NCBI RefSeq assembly: GCF_002878395.1
Contig: NC_061120.1
Span: 114,207,212 to 114,271,211 of the forward strand
Source: Capsicum annuum
Taxonomy: Eukaryota > Streptophyta > Magnoliopsida > Solanales > Solanaceae
Length of the DNA: 64,000 nt
Direction: 5' to 3'
Positions 23,776 to 33,954 of this stretch are shown here, piece after piece (position 1 is the stretch's first letter; the number at the start of each line of letters is the position of its first letter). A model generated the notes under the pieces. It had not been told where the DNA came from. It did no database searches and was given only the letters and a program-made list of their open reading frames with translations. A program made the position numbers and the translations under genes.

Positions 23776-25084
23776 TTAGAACCTATTCGGTAAGATTGTT
23801 GAGTTCAATCGATCGAGTCTGATTTCTATGTCTCTGATTTCCCCCTTGAGGGTGGAATTTTCACCCTTGAGATCGGCTATAGAAGGTTCTGCAGGTTTAT
23901 CAAATCTAGACATAACCTGTTTTATGCTAAAAGGCTGAATGATAGGTCTGGGGGACTTTTCCTCTTGAGAAAGCATTAATTTTTTGAGTTCTAGAAGATA
24001 TTTATTTCTGGCCTCATCATTTTGGATGTGTTCTATGATGTCAAACAGGATTTCCTTAGGTTTTCCAGAGATGACAATAATAGTCTTTTTGGTGTAAGTA
24101 CAAAAAGTACCATTACAAGCATAATCTTGGCCATACTGAGATCGATCACATTCATAAGCGGTGTTGATAAATTCTTCATCGTTGAAATCATCACTAGAAG
24201 AGCTGGAAGTGTCGGAAGAGTCTGAATCGTCTTCCATTATAGAGAACAATTTCTCTTTGGTTTCTTCAGATAGACCTAATTGGTTGATTTTATTTTTCTT
24301 GCTAGATCTACAATCTTTAGCTCTATGGCCAGTTTTACCACAAATCCAGCAAACATCCTTATTTTTAGAGGATTTTCTCCTAGTTTTGCTACTAGATTTA
24401 TAAGACTCCTTTTTTTAGGACTCTTTTCTAGGTTTGGACTTTCTATGAGAGTTATAGGATTTTTTCCTATGTTTCATACTAGATGGAGAAGAAAGGTTAG
24501 CAAATCCAAAATCTTGACAGAAGGTTCCTAACCCGTATTTGGAAGCACTATCACTCTTAAGTTGCTTCTTAAGTTTTAGGTCTGTGCAGAGGTCTATCCC
24601 TAAGGTGGTGATGAAGCTTATGATGTCTCCATAAGTTAAAATTCCAACCTATCTTTGATTTTGGTTCTAACATTGTCTGCGAACAGGGGAGCGAGACCAC
24701 TAATGAAACGTTCTTTCCAGAAGTCATTGTTATAGTTAGGTCTAATCATAATTTTCACTAAGAAGGTATCTTTATACCACCTAAAGTCTTCTATATCCTT
24801 GTAGGTGAGGTTGTTATGAATTTCAAGGCTTCTATCTTTAAATAACTTGGGCTCTCCTATAAAATGTCTAGCTATATGATATAGGAGGGTAGCACAGGCG
24901 TTTTCTTTTGCAACTTGCTCAAGGGTTTCTTATCCACTTTCACTCTTGACTACGACGGTTTCAATGGTCGTGGCCTCATAGATAAGGCTCTTAACTCCAT
25001 CTATGAAATAGTTGTCCCACCAATGCTTTATCATACCAGTGAATCCTTATGCAATCATGGTGGTTGCTTCTTATAGACAATCTT
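23776..25084 (-). pseudogene. EPRV coat protein region
   Basis: Reading from 25084 downward: capsid core with CATLLYHIARHFIGEPKLF and DFRWYKDTFLVKIMIRPNYN, matching the plant pararetrovirus coat family. A lysine/serine-rich basic stretch follows. Then comes a perfect CX2CX4HX4C knuckle, CWICGKTGHRAKDC (about 24352-24311), and an acidic Asp/Ser-rich stretch with DSDSSDTSSSSSDD (about 24230-24190). Stops interrupt the core (one near 24925, one near 24650 with a frame change, one near 24417). The N-terminus is missing at the inversion junction (about 25084). Confidence 0.83.
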
Positions 25085-25199
25085 TAATGGGAATCTTATA
25101 GACAAGCTTTTCAAAAGCAAAGCACTCAGCTTTTTCAAAAAGCAAAAGCACTCAACTACCTTTACAAAAGGACTGTCGGCTACTAAGACTTAATCTTAG

Positions 25200-25375
25200 A
25201 CTTACACTTGTACACTTTAGATGTATTTTATCTTTCGTTTTTGTCTATATAAGACATGTTGTAATTCTAGAGAAGGCATCAGAAAATTTCCAACACAAAA
25301 AATATTCTGCTTGCCTAAACTCTCTTGTAATGTTTTCAGTTAACAAAGTTTGAATAAAATCTTGTAAGTTTTTTT
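25200..25375 (+). promoter_or_regulatory. EPRV pregenomic RNA promoter and polyadenylation region
   Basis: TCTATATAAGACATG (TATA at 25246-25253) resembles the core promoter of plant pararetroviruses. AATAAA at 25353-25358 lies about 105 bp downstream, as expected for a terminally redundant pregenomic RNA whose poly(A) signal lies just after its start site. Activity is inferred from layout only. Confidence 0.65.
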
Positions 25376-25437
25376 TTAATTGTTTTGGTTTTATCTTCTC
25401 TCATATTTCATCAATTAATCCTTTAAGATCCTTTTAT

Positions 25438-25455
25438 TGGTATCAGAGCCATGTT
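25438..25455 (+). other. EPRV tRNA-Met primer-binding site
   Basis: TGGTATCAGAGCCATGTT is the consensus caulimovirid minus-strand primer site, complementary to initiator tRNA-Met. It appears undamaged. The corresponding spot in the left inverted repeat has no such site. Confidence 0.85.
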
Positions 25456-25513
25456 GGCAGTATATGCATTTAGCATGAGCAGCTAAGTTCATATATTGTC
25501 TAGAGCATGGGAA

Positions 25514-25914
25514 AACTATTTTCATATAAGCTACTCACTACTTTAATCTTTTAATAATGAGACTTCTAATAAATTATTTTAATATATCATGTTCTATAAG
25601 GGTGTTTATATAAGTATGGGGTGCTCGTTTTCTCAAAGTGTTTGAGGTGTCCGATTAATATCCGGTTTCAGACATTGGTCAGCCTGAACGAGTGGTCTCA
25701 GCTAAGGTACGCATTCGACCCTGTTGGTAGTCCCATCGCCGAGATAACACTAAGAGAAAACTAGAAGCAATAGCCATTAAGACTTGTTAGATCCCATAGG
25801 ACATAGATCTATTGATATAATTTACTATAGGTTGAATTATTAAAGATTCTTATGGTATGCTTTCTTGTGTGAAAACCGTGTTTCCCAGTTAGTCTCTAGA
25901 CAATATTTATTGTA
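25514..25914 (+). other. EPRV leader before the movement protein
   Basis: Non-coding leader of about 400 bp between the inverted repeat and the movement-protein start, with short upstream AUGs. Long structured leaders with small ORFs are usual in this virus family. No coding signal. Confidence 0.5.
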
Positions 25915-27102
25915 ATGGATTCTAACAACCATGTTAAAAATACTATTAATCTGTCTTCTCAAGCAACTCAGATTGCTAATATTGAAAATGATCTTCAAAA
26001 CTAGATTATTCCAGAAGAACCTTTTAAAACTATTTATCAACTTGGTAAATTTAGTTTTATTAAAAAACATAATATCAAGACCTCCGAGTCTACTATCGCC
26101 ATAAATAATTCCTTAGAAATTATTCTATTATTAAATGAGCATGACATAAATATATTTAAAAATCAGTTTAATTATCTTCATGTTGGACTTGTTCAAATGG
26201 CTATTAAGCCACTCTTTAGACAAGGTCTTGAAATCCCTGTCTGTGCTATTCTAAGAGATGCCCGTCTATTGAATTTCGACGATTCTCTCTTAGGGGTAAT
26301 TCAAAGTAACCTCGCCGATGGCCCGGTATACTTTAATTGCTACCCAAATTTCTTGGTGGATATTAATGATCCTAACATCATGGATATTTTAACACTTAAT
26401 GTTAAAACAAAAAACATGAACAGTAAGGGTAATACTAGAGAAATAGCAATAATATACAGAGTGTATTATCGGCTTATGGGTTCAACCCTAGCTCCCAAAG
26501 CTAGAATCACGAGCCTTAGGGGTGTTACAACCCTCATGGAGGTAAACAAAGACAGAAGTAATATCTTTGTTCCCAAGGCTCTCGTTTGGAATGATATCAT
26601 GCATAAAAATGATTGGCACTTTGATGCTATCACTCAACCTCTCCCTACCTATCAGGAGAAATCACTGATCGAAAGGGTTATCCAGCACCCTGACGGATCC
26701 ATTGATTTAAAATTCCTATGTTTTGAAGCCTCTAGAAATTCTTCATTTAGGAGATCTATCTCGGACAGAGCTTCTACCTCCAAAAACCCAGAGGGAAGTG
26801 AAGAAAATGATAATTACAAGGGAAAAGTTAGAGGAGTTGACTTCTCTAGTCCTGTTCCCAAAGTATATTATCAACAACATACTAGGATTCAAGAATCCCT
26901 AGAACCCGAAAATCTCTATGATCCAGGTAGCCCTACGGCCTCTGACATGGAACCTCCCACTACCATACATCGTCAAAAGATTAGAACTGACTAAGGATTA
27001 GAGGTCATCAAATCAAATGATGAGTATACTCCAGACCTCAAAGATCTTGAGGCCCTCTGGTATCTTCCTAAAGATGCGTTAAAAAGGAAGTGGTATAATT
27101 GA
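25915..27102 (+). pseudogene. EPRV movement protein
   Basis: Starts MDSNNHVKNTINLSSQATQI. One frame runs 360 codons to TAA at 26992-26994 with a single internal TAG (26002-26004). Contains the 30K-type movement-protein core: LVQMAIKPLFRQGLEIPV, ALRD-like ILRDARLLNFDDSLLG, DGPVYFNCYPNFLVD (with the conserved FDDS and PxY region), then IAIIYRVYYRLMGS. The role in caulimovirids is cell-to-cell movement through plasmodesmata. Coding-like sequence continues in frame after the TAA to 27102 (DLKDLEALWYLPKDALKRKW), so the natural ORF may have been longer. The best-preserved reading frame of the window. Confidence 0.84.
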
Positions 27103-27120
27103 TGAAATATATATTAAAAA

Positions 27121-27144
27121 GGGATAGGTTCTTAGAGCGTTACA
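27121..27144 (+). repeat. End of a C-type LTR (last 24 bp)
   Basis: GGGATAGGTTCTTAGAGCGT followed by TACA matches the end of LTR-b (8069-8092). It abuts EPRV sequence on the left. A damaged primer-binding site (CTTGGT, then a deletion of about 25 bp relative to C) and the C-type leader follow. Confidence 0.7.
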
Positions 27145-28260
27145 AGCTTGGTAGAGTCCTATGGAGTCTGACAAACTACTTTACGTAGAGTCTTGATCAT
27201 CAGTTTGTAGCGCGCCATATCTATAAGCAAAAGTCTATGGGACGTATTAAGAAAAGTTGTTTCTTTCTTTCAAGAGTCTATCATGCCTATGACTGTTTCT
27301 CTCTGCTGTTAATTCATGATCTCTTATGACAAAAAATGCCTCCTCGTAGAGCTCATAGAAATAACGAACGACCTCAAATCGTTGGTCCTTTAGGTAAGAC
27401 AATATCCCATGCAAAATTCTAGGTAGCTTTCCAAGTGCTAGTCCAGGTGGTCACCTCCAACGCCCAAGCACACACCTAGGCTACTATTCCACCTCCTAAA
27501 GGGAATAATTCTATGATAGCCGGGGTTCATGACTTTATGAGAATGAATCTACCTGAGTTCTTTGGGTCGAAAGTTGGTGAAGACCTGAAAATATATTTAG
27601 ATAAAGTGAGAAAGATCACTCAGATTATGCACGTTACTTAGGAGAAGAGTGTTGAAATGGCTATCTATTGAATGAAAGATGTTTCTTATGATTGGTTCTA
27701 GAACTAGTATGAGTAAGTTCTTGGCTAGTGAATCTGGTTATATTGTAAAAGAGTGTAGATCTAATATGCTTAATAGGGACATGGACCTTTCAAGATTAAT
27801 AATTTATGCTTATCAGATTGAAGCGAAAAAGGTGAAGGAGAGAGAGAGAGAGTGAGAGGGAATAAGAGAGTTAGGTCAGAGTAATAAGGGAAAGTCAGAC
27901 TAGATTTTCTGGAGGTATCCGCCTTCAGTTGTAGAGCGCTCTCTTATGCGCGTGCCTTCATCAGCCAGCACTCCTGTATTCAGATTTAGGCCAGAGCAGA
28001 GTAATAGGCTTACTATTTCTAGATTTAGTGCTCCTACTCCTAGAGGCAGGCAAAAGCAAGGGCATAGGTCTTCTATCTCCTGGTCATAGAATAGTGTAAG
28101 TAACATACCCCATTATCCTCTATATGCTAAGTGAGGTAGGGATAATCTCAGTGAGTATTTAAAAGACAAGATAGGGTTGTTTCGGTTGTGGCAAGCTGGG
28201 CCACAAACTTAGAGATTGTCCGCATGCTAGGCAGGGGAACAGAGATGCTCGGCCCCAGGC
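27145..28260 (+). pseudogene. Chimeric gag: C-type 5' half joined to B-type 3' half
   Basis: The leader and the start MPPRRAHRNNERPQIVGPLG (ATG at 27337) are C-type. At about 27695 a deletion relative to C joins TATGATTGG to TTCTAGAAC, removing most of the capsid domain. Near 28020 C-type sequence (GGCTTACTATTTCTAG) switches to B-type (TTTAGTGCTCCTACTCCTAG). The B-type zinc knuckle CFGCGKLGHKLRDC (about 28175-28216) is complete. Frames are broken several times. Confidence 0.78.
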
Positions 28261-28377
28261 ACAGACAACTAGTGCACCAGCTCATGTCGCTTGTTTTTCC
28301 CCCACTCAAGGCACTTCATCTAGCACTGGCGGTCAGCACCAAAAGAGATTCTATGCCTTACCAACCCAACAGGAGCA

Positions 28378-30065
28378 GGAGGATTCTCCCAATGTTGTTA
28401 CTCGCATGATGCATGTGTTTTGCTTTGATGCTTTTGTGTTGTTGGACCCTGGGTCAAATTTCTCTTATGTGACCCCATTAGTTGCTATGAATGTGACCCC
28501 ATAAGCATCTATAGATTGTCGTACCTGCTTATTCAAATTTCAGTTCCCTGATGAACCAGTTTTTAAGTGGTCTGAGAGTTTGAATCTCCTAAGAGTTAAT
28601 TTATCTCTTATCTCAAATCTAGAAAGCTAATAGCAAAAGGTTGCCTCTATCATCTACTTAGAGTCAAATACACTAAGTCTGAGGCCTGAACTATTGAGTT
28701 AGTCAACGTTGTTAATGAGTTTCCTATTGTTTTTCCAAAGAATCTCCTAGGGGTGCCTCCCGACAAAGAGATAGAATTCGGGATTGACCTTCTTCTTGAC
28801 ACTCAGCCTATTTTTATTCCACTAATCTGTATGGCACACTAGATATTAAGGAGTTGAAAGAACAGCTCAAAGATCTTTTAGATAAAGGATTCATAAGGCC
28901 CACTGCATCTCCTTGGGGTGCACTTATTTTTTTCATGTGAAAGAAAGATTGTTCTTTGCGTATGTGCATTGAACATCATCAGCTTAACATGGTAATAGTA
29001 AAGAATAAGTACCCCCTTCTGAGAATTGATGACCTGTTTGATCAGTTGTAAGGTGAAAGTTATTTCTCCAGGATAGACCTTTGATTCGGTTATCATTAGC
29101 GCAAAGTGAGGGAATCTGATATGCGAATGACAACCTTCCAAACCTGTTATGGTCACTTTGAGTTTCTAGTCATTTCTTTCGAGCTAACCAATACCCCAAC
29201 ACCCTTTATGGACCTCATGAATTGAGTGTTCAACAAATATCTTGATATGTTTGTCATTGTTTTCATAGAAGATATCCTTCTTTACTCCCGTACTGAGAAC
29301 GACCATGTATATCATCTTAGAATTATCCTGGAAACTCTTAGAAATCACCATTTGTTTGCCATATTCAACAAGTGTGAATTTTGGCTAAGATCAGTAGCCT
29401 TTCTGGGTCATACTATTTCAGCCAAAGGCATTAGAGTTTATCCCTAAAAGACAGAAGCTGTAATAAATTGTTCTAGACCTATCTCTCCATCTGACATTAG
29501 AAGTTTCTTGGGTCTAGGTAGCTACTATCGTTATTTTGTTGAAAGTTTGTATTCTATTGCACCTTGCATGCCCCGGTTGACCCAAACAAAAGTTATGTTC
29601 CAGTGGTCAGATTCCTGTGAGAAGAGTTTTCAAGAGTTTAGACTCGACCTACTTTGGCCCCTATGTTGACTTTTCCTGATAGTACAGATGGTTTTATGGT
29701 ATATTATGATATCTCTAGAGTTGATTTGGATTGTGTGTTGATGAAAAGAGGTAAGGTTAAAGCCTACGCCTCTAGATAGTTCAAACTATATGAAAAGAAC
29801 TACCCAACCCATGAAGTTAAGATAGATGTTCTGGTCTTTGCTTTGAAAATATGGAGACACTATCTTAATGGTGTTCATGTTGACATGTTCACTAATCACT
29901 ATAGCCTGTAGAACATGTGTACTTAGAGAGAGTTAAACCTTAGGCAGAGGAGGTGGTTAGGGTTATTAAAAAACAATGATAAGAGTGTGTTGTATCACCC
30001 AGGAAAGGCCAATGTAGTGGTAGATTCCCTTAGTAGGTTGTGTAAGGGTAATGTTACTCATGCAT
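28378..30065 (+). pseudogene. pol (protease-RT-RNase H), array B internal 2
   Basis: The protease active-site loop LLDPGSNFSYVTP is intact (about 28438-28476). A deletion follows at once, joining MNVTP to ASIDCRTC and removing most of the protease. RT: about 28730-29560, with [16 protein letters not shown] at 29226-29447: the catalytic FIDD has become FIED. RNase H: about 29640-30065, with [16 protein letters not shown] and VDSLSRL. Several stops; the family order is preserved. Confidence 0.82.
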
Positions 30066-30329
30066 AGGAAGATAAGAAAGAGTCAGCTCATGATGTACAT
30101 CGTTTGGCTAGACTGGGTGTTATATTACTTGATTCCACTGAGGGAAGTACTTTGGTGCAAAGTAGTTCTAAATCCTCTTTAGTTTCGAATGTGAAAAAGA
30201 AGCAAGACTTAGATGATAGTTTCGCCAGACAGAAAGGGTCAGTTAAGGAACAAAATATAGAGGTTTTCTCCCAAAGGGGAGTTTGTGTGCTGATATTTTA
30301 GGGTAGATTATGTGTTCCTTGTGTGGGTG

Positions 30330-31470
30330 ATCTAAGGTAGAGAACTATTGCTGAAGTGCATGGCGTGCAATATTCTATTCATCCTGGCATTACCAAGATA
30401 TACAACGACTTATGGAAAATCTAGTAGTGGAGTAGTATAAATAAGGACATAGATGAGTTTGTAGGAAAGTGTTCAATTTGCTAACACATTAAGAAGGAGC
30501 AACAAAGACCTGGTGGTGTAATGCAAGAGTTTGGTGTTCCTATTTGATTGTGGGATGAGGTGAATATTGATTTTATGACTAGATTACCTCTTTTGTGGGA
30601 TCACTATAATATTATTTGGGTAGTTTCTTATAGATTGACTAAGTTACCGCATTTCCTACCTGTGCATATATCTTATACAACTAAGGATTATGCTGTATTG
30701 TATATTCAAGAATTGGTCAGGTTACATGGAGTTTCCTTGTCTATCATCTCAAATAAGGGTACTCAGTTCACCTCACAGTTTTGGAGAGCCTTTCAGTATG
30801 GTCTTGGTACCTAAGTTCATTTGATTTCTACTTTTCATACATAGATAGATGGTCAGGCCAAGATGACCTTTCAGATTATGGAAGATGTGTTATGGGCATG
30901 TGCACTTGATTTCAAAGGTTGTTGGGATGAACATTTTTCACTGATCGAGTTTTCATATAACAATAGTTTCCATGCTAGCATCGAGATGGCACCATTTGAG
31001 GTTTTGCATGGTTGAAGATATTGATCCCCCATAGGTTGGTTTGAAGTGAGTGAGGCTGCCGTGATTGGACTTGATGCAGTATTTGAGGCTATGAAGAAGG
31101 TGAATTTTATTAGAGAAAGGTTGAAGACAGTTAAAAGTCTTCAAAAGTCATATGCCGATGTGAGGAGAAGAGACCTTGAGTTTGAGGTGGGTGATTGGGT
31201 GTACTTAAAGATTTCACCCATGAAAGGGGTGAAGAGATTTGGTAGAAAGGGAAAGCTTAGCCCCCGTTATATTGGCCCCTATAGAGTCTTTAGCTATGTT
31301 GGTAAAGTAGCCTATGATGTTGAGTTTCTCATAGAGTTGTCATGCATTCATTTTATTTTTTATGTCTCCATGCTTAAAATGCATATTGGTGATTCCCTTG
31401 GTCAAAGTTTTGTGCCAGAACCAGTCAGTTGAGGGCGCTACTTGGGAGACAAAAGTAGAAATGTGAGCCA
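30330..31470 (+). pseudogene. pol (integrase-chromodomain), array B internal 2
   Basis: Core: VNIDFMTRLP (first Asp) and IISNKGTQFTS, where Asp of SDRG has become Asn. The third-residue segment reads DGQAKMTFQ, lysine for glutamate. C-terminal domain 31046-31432: MRRRDLEFEVGDWVYLKISP, LSPRYIGPYRVF. A deletion of roughly 125 bp joins HIGDS to LVKVL and removes the first half of the chromodomain. The end has ATGTGA in the same position as the other copies. Confidence 0.82.
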
Positions 31471-31722
31471 AGTACCTTCACCTCCTTTCCATTAGTTTAA
31501 ATCAAGCCAAAGGTAATATTCTTCCTTCATTCAGCCCTTCTAGCCTAAAGTGTATCTATGCCTCTACCCTTATTAACTTAATGCATTCTCTAAAGTATTC
31601 AAGAGTTTTGAAAGATATAATGTCAGTTTAGTGAGTTCTTCCATCTTTATGTACTCAATTTCCTTTGTTCTATAAGCTTAACTAGCGACATTAATTTATG
31701 AAAGTTTCCAAGGGGAAGATAT
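31471..31722 (+). other. 3' UTR and polypurine tract, array B internal 2
   Basis: Parallel to the 3' UTR at 19351-19601. The tract AAGGGGAAGA (about 31710-31719) precedes the LTR3 TG at 31723. Confidence 0.7.
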
Positions 31723-33304
31723 TGTAATACCCCAAATTTTTTCTAAGCTGAATTTTTCCTCGAGAAGGTTAAAGAGTGATTTCCTAAGTGAGTATGATTT
31801 TAACCATATAGAATTTCCCTAAATTCGATAAGCTTTCCATCGATATGAGATTCATCCAAATCTGATGTCAGGGCAAGAACTTATGGCTAATTTATGTCCT
31901 AGTCGTAAAATAACATCATTTCAGTACTTGGCGCATCGCAGAGAGGGTCTATTTGATGATTGTCAAATTTCAGTTGAACTTTGGGATAGTGGTGCGTCGC
32001 AGAGTACCCTAATTTCCTAATAGTCATTTTCCAGTGGTTTATCATAATTGTTACACATCGTGCAGAAGTTCCAGGTCCCAACCAGTGGGACAACGCAATG
32101 GCTCTGCATCGCGGAGACTCCCAGATTCCCATTTGTGAGTTTCTAGCGAGCTACCGAGATAGTTGCACGTCGCGGTGGCCCATAAATTTGGGTTCCCAGT
32201 CCTATTTTCTCCATGTTCGTATAGAAGTTAAAAAAAGGCACTTTGGAGTTTTTCAAGCCTCTTAAACCATTCAAAAACCAAATTAACGTCATTTACAAGC
32301 ATTCTATTAAGTTTTTCTCATGTTTTCTCTCAACAAAAAACCCTAAGTATCTAAAACCTCTTCCAAGAATCTCAAGAATCCACCATAGATTTTCTATGTT
32401 GAGTCAAGATTCAAGGTTCCCAAGCCAAGGGCGTCAAGAACTCTCATTCATGAGTACGAATAGCGTCTCAAAAGCGAAAATTTATCCAAATCTTTAATTC
32501 AAGGTATGTGGGGTATTAACAAGGACACTCCTTTCGTCCTTGAGCCCAGAAGTTGTTTTAAATTACAAGAATATATGGTTTCCCATATTTTCTTATGAAA
32601 ATTTAAGTATGGGTTTGTACCCTTTGTTGTTGTTCTTGAGATTATGATAATTTCCATGTTTTTGAAATTGAGATACATGAGTATGTTGAGATTTTAATGC
32701 ATAACGCTGAATTTCCAGATTTCTATATTATTTATGAATTCTTATGATCTCTAGTATGCATTTTGATGAGTCTTAACTTAAGATTGAACTATGGGACACT
32801 AAGCCCAATTTTACAATTGTAATTTTATGAACTTCTATGCTATAAGAACCTATCATTTGAGTACTTTGAGATTATTGAGAAATATTTGACCTTTTTGGTC
32901 CTAATAGAGTTGGAATCAACAATGATTTCTATCAAAACAAATAGTAATACAATTTGATCTTGAGTATATACCCTTGAGTTATTTGAGGTGGATTTCATAA
33001 GAGTTTTGAGCTGAGTATGGGAGTAGTATTTAGCACCAAGTTGGGTTTGATTTCGAGGTCTAATAGCCCAAAACTACGTACCATTGTAGGACTGATATTT
33101 ATGGGCCTGAGGCCAAGATAGTGATCATTGAGTTAAGGTTATACTCCCTGGCAAGAGTATGATGCCTCTCCCCAGGGTGAGGTTTCTTCCTTCAGAGGAT
33201 AGGACGTTGGACTCCATAAAGCTCACATTGTTTTTGTCGGTTAGAAGAAACTCCCGAGTTTCCAAAGTTATATAATCCCGAGTTCTAAGTGTCCAAGTCT
33301 AAGA
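31723..33304 (+). repeat. Array B LTR3 (truncated at its 3' side)
   Basis: Starts TGTAATACCCC and follows LTR1 and LTR4 through the GCGCATCGCAGAG motif cluster (about 31925-32180), the GGCACTTTGGAGTTTTTC box, a well-kept donor AAG|GTATGT at 32501-32509 and TATTTAGCACCAAG (about 33027). It stops near CCAAGTCTAAGA, about 1 kb short of a full LTR, and runs directly into gag. Confidence 0.83.
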
Positions 33305-33800
33305 AATGAAGGAGGCAAAAATAGAGGAGTTTATGAACTTATGGCAAGGCTCCATGACTGTTAAGGAGTACTTCTTGAAGTTCAACAAGTTAGCCAAGTA
33401 CGTACTTATTTTGATTTTTGACACACGAACTAGTATAAGCAAGTTCGTTATCGGCGTTTCTAGTTTTGTACTAAAAGAGTGTAGGACTGCGAAGCTAAAT
33501 AGAGATATGGACCTGTCTCTATTAATCATACATGCACAGCAGATAGAGGTAAAAAAGATAAGGGAGAGAGATAGAGTAAGGGGTAACAAGAGAGATAGAT
33601 CAGAGCAGCATAAGTATAGTCAGGCTAGGTCCCTAAGAGAGAACCGCCATGAGTTCCAGGGCCGTTATCCTCCATGCACTAAGTGTGGCAGGGATAATCC
33701 CAGTGAGTGTTTAGCAGGCCAGATAGGGTTGTTTTGGTTGTGGCAAGCTGGGCCACAGACTTAAAGATTGTACGCATGCTAGGCTAGGGAATATAGATGC
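33302..33800 (+). pseudogene. gag, array B internal 3 (5'-truncated)
   Basis: Opens mid-capsid: an open frame at 33306-33764 reads MKEAKIEEFMNLWQGSMTVKEYFLKFN, then LSLLIIHAQQIEVKKI and a basic linker. The zinc knuckle CFGCGKLGHRLKDC (about 33737-33778) has all four ligands but lies in the +1 frame relative to the capsid, so a frameshift separates them. No leader, primer site or gag start precedes it: LTR3 is fused directly to gag. Confidence 0.82.
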
Positions 33801-33954
33801 CCGACCCCAGACACAGACTACTAGTGCAACAGTTCCTGTAGCTTGCTCCACCCCTTCTCAAAGAACTTCATCTAGCACTTCTGGTGGTCAGCCCCAAAAT
33901 AAATTCTATGCCTTACCATCCCATCAGAAGCAAGAAGATTCTCCCTAAGTTGTT

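Larger units (their letters stand above)
25085..25513 (+). repeat. EPRV inverted repeat, right copy (promoter/leader)
   Basis: Inverted copy of 19882-20297. Begins TAATGGGAATCTTATAG and ends near CATGGGA. It holds the TATA box, the AATAAA signal and an intact primer-binding site (separate entries). Its position directly before the movement protein matches the natural order in a caulimovirid genome. Confidence 0.83.
19855..27120. mobile_element. Endogenous pararetrovirus (Caulimoviridae), rearranged
   Basis: About 7.3 kb, close to one caulimovirid genome, but in two opposed blocks. Minus strand (25084 down to 19855): coat protein, protease, RT, RNase H, ORF4, promoter/leader. Plus strand (25085-27120): promoter/leader, tRNA-Met primer site, movement protein. 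There is no integrase and no LTR, and the promoter/leader copies are inverted, not direct. The coat zinc knuckle, movement protein and gene order fit a tobacco vein clearing virus-like (solendovirus) or related petuvirus-like lineage; the genus is inferred. Every pol and coat frame is interrupted, so this is a genomic relic. Confidence 0.87.

Noticed and set aside
24022..24531. Plus-strand open frames over the EPRV coat region
   Set aside because: Antisense to the coat protein knuckle and acidic region, which account for the sequence on the minus strand.
25438..25455. tRNA-Met gene fragment
   Set aside because: Only 18 bp complementary to the tRNA end, placed where a pararetroviral primer site belongs. 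No tRNA body or A/B boxes.
19882..25513. Terminal inverted repeats of a DNA transposon
   Set aside because: The arms hold a viral promoter, poly(A) signal and primer site. The interior encodes caulimovirid proteins and there is no target duplication outside the arms.
19855..27120. Another gypsy element in reverse orientation
   Set aside because: No integrase or LTRs. The coat knuckle CWICGKTGHRAKDC with acidic tail, the movement protein and ORF order are caulimovirid.
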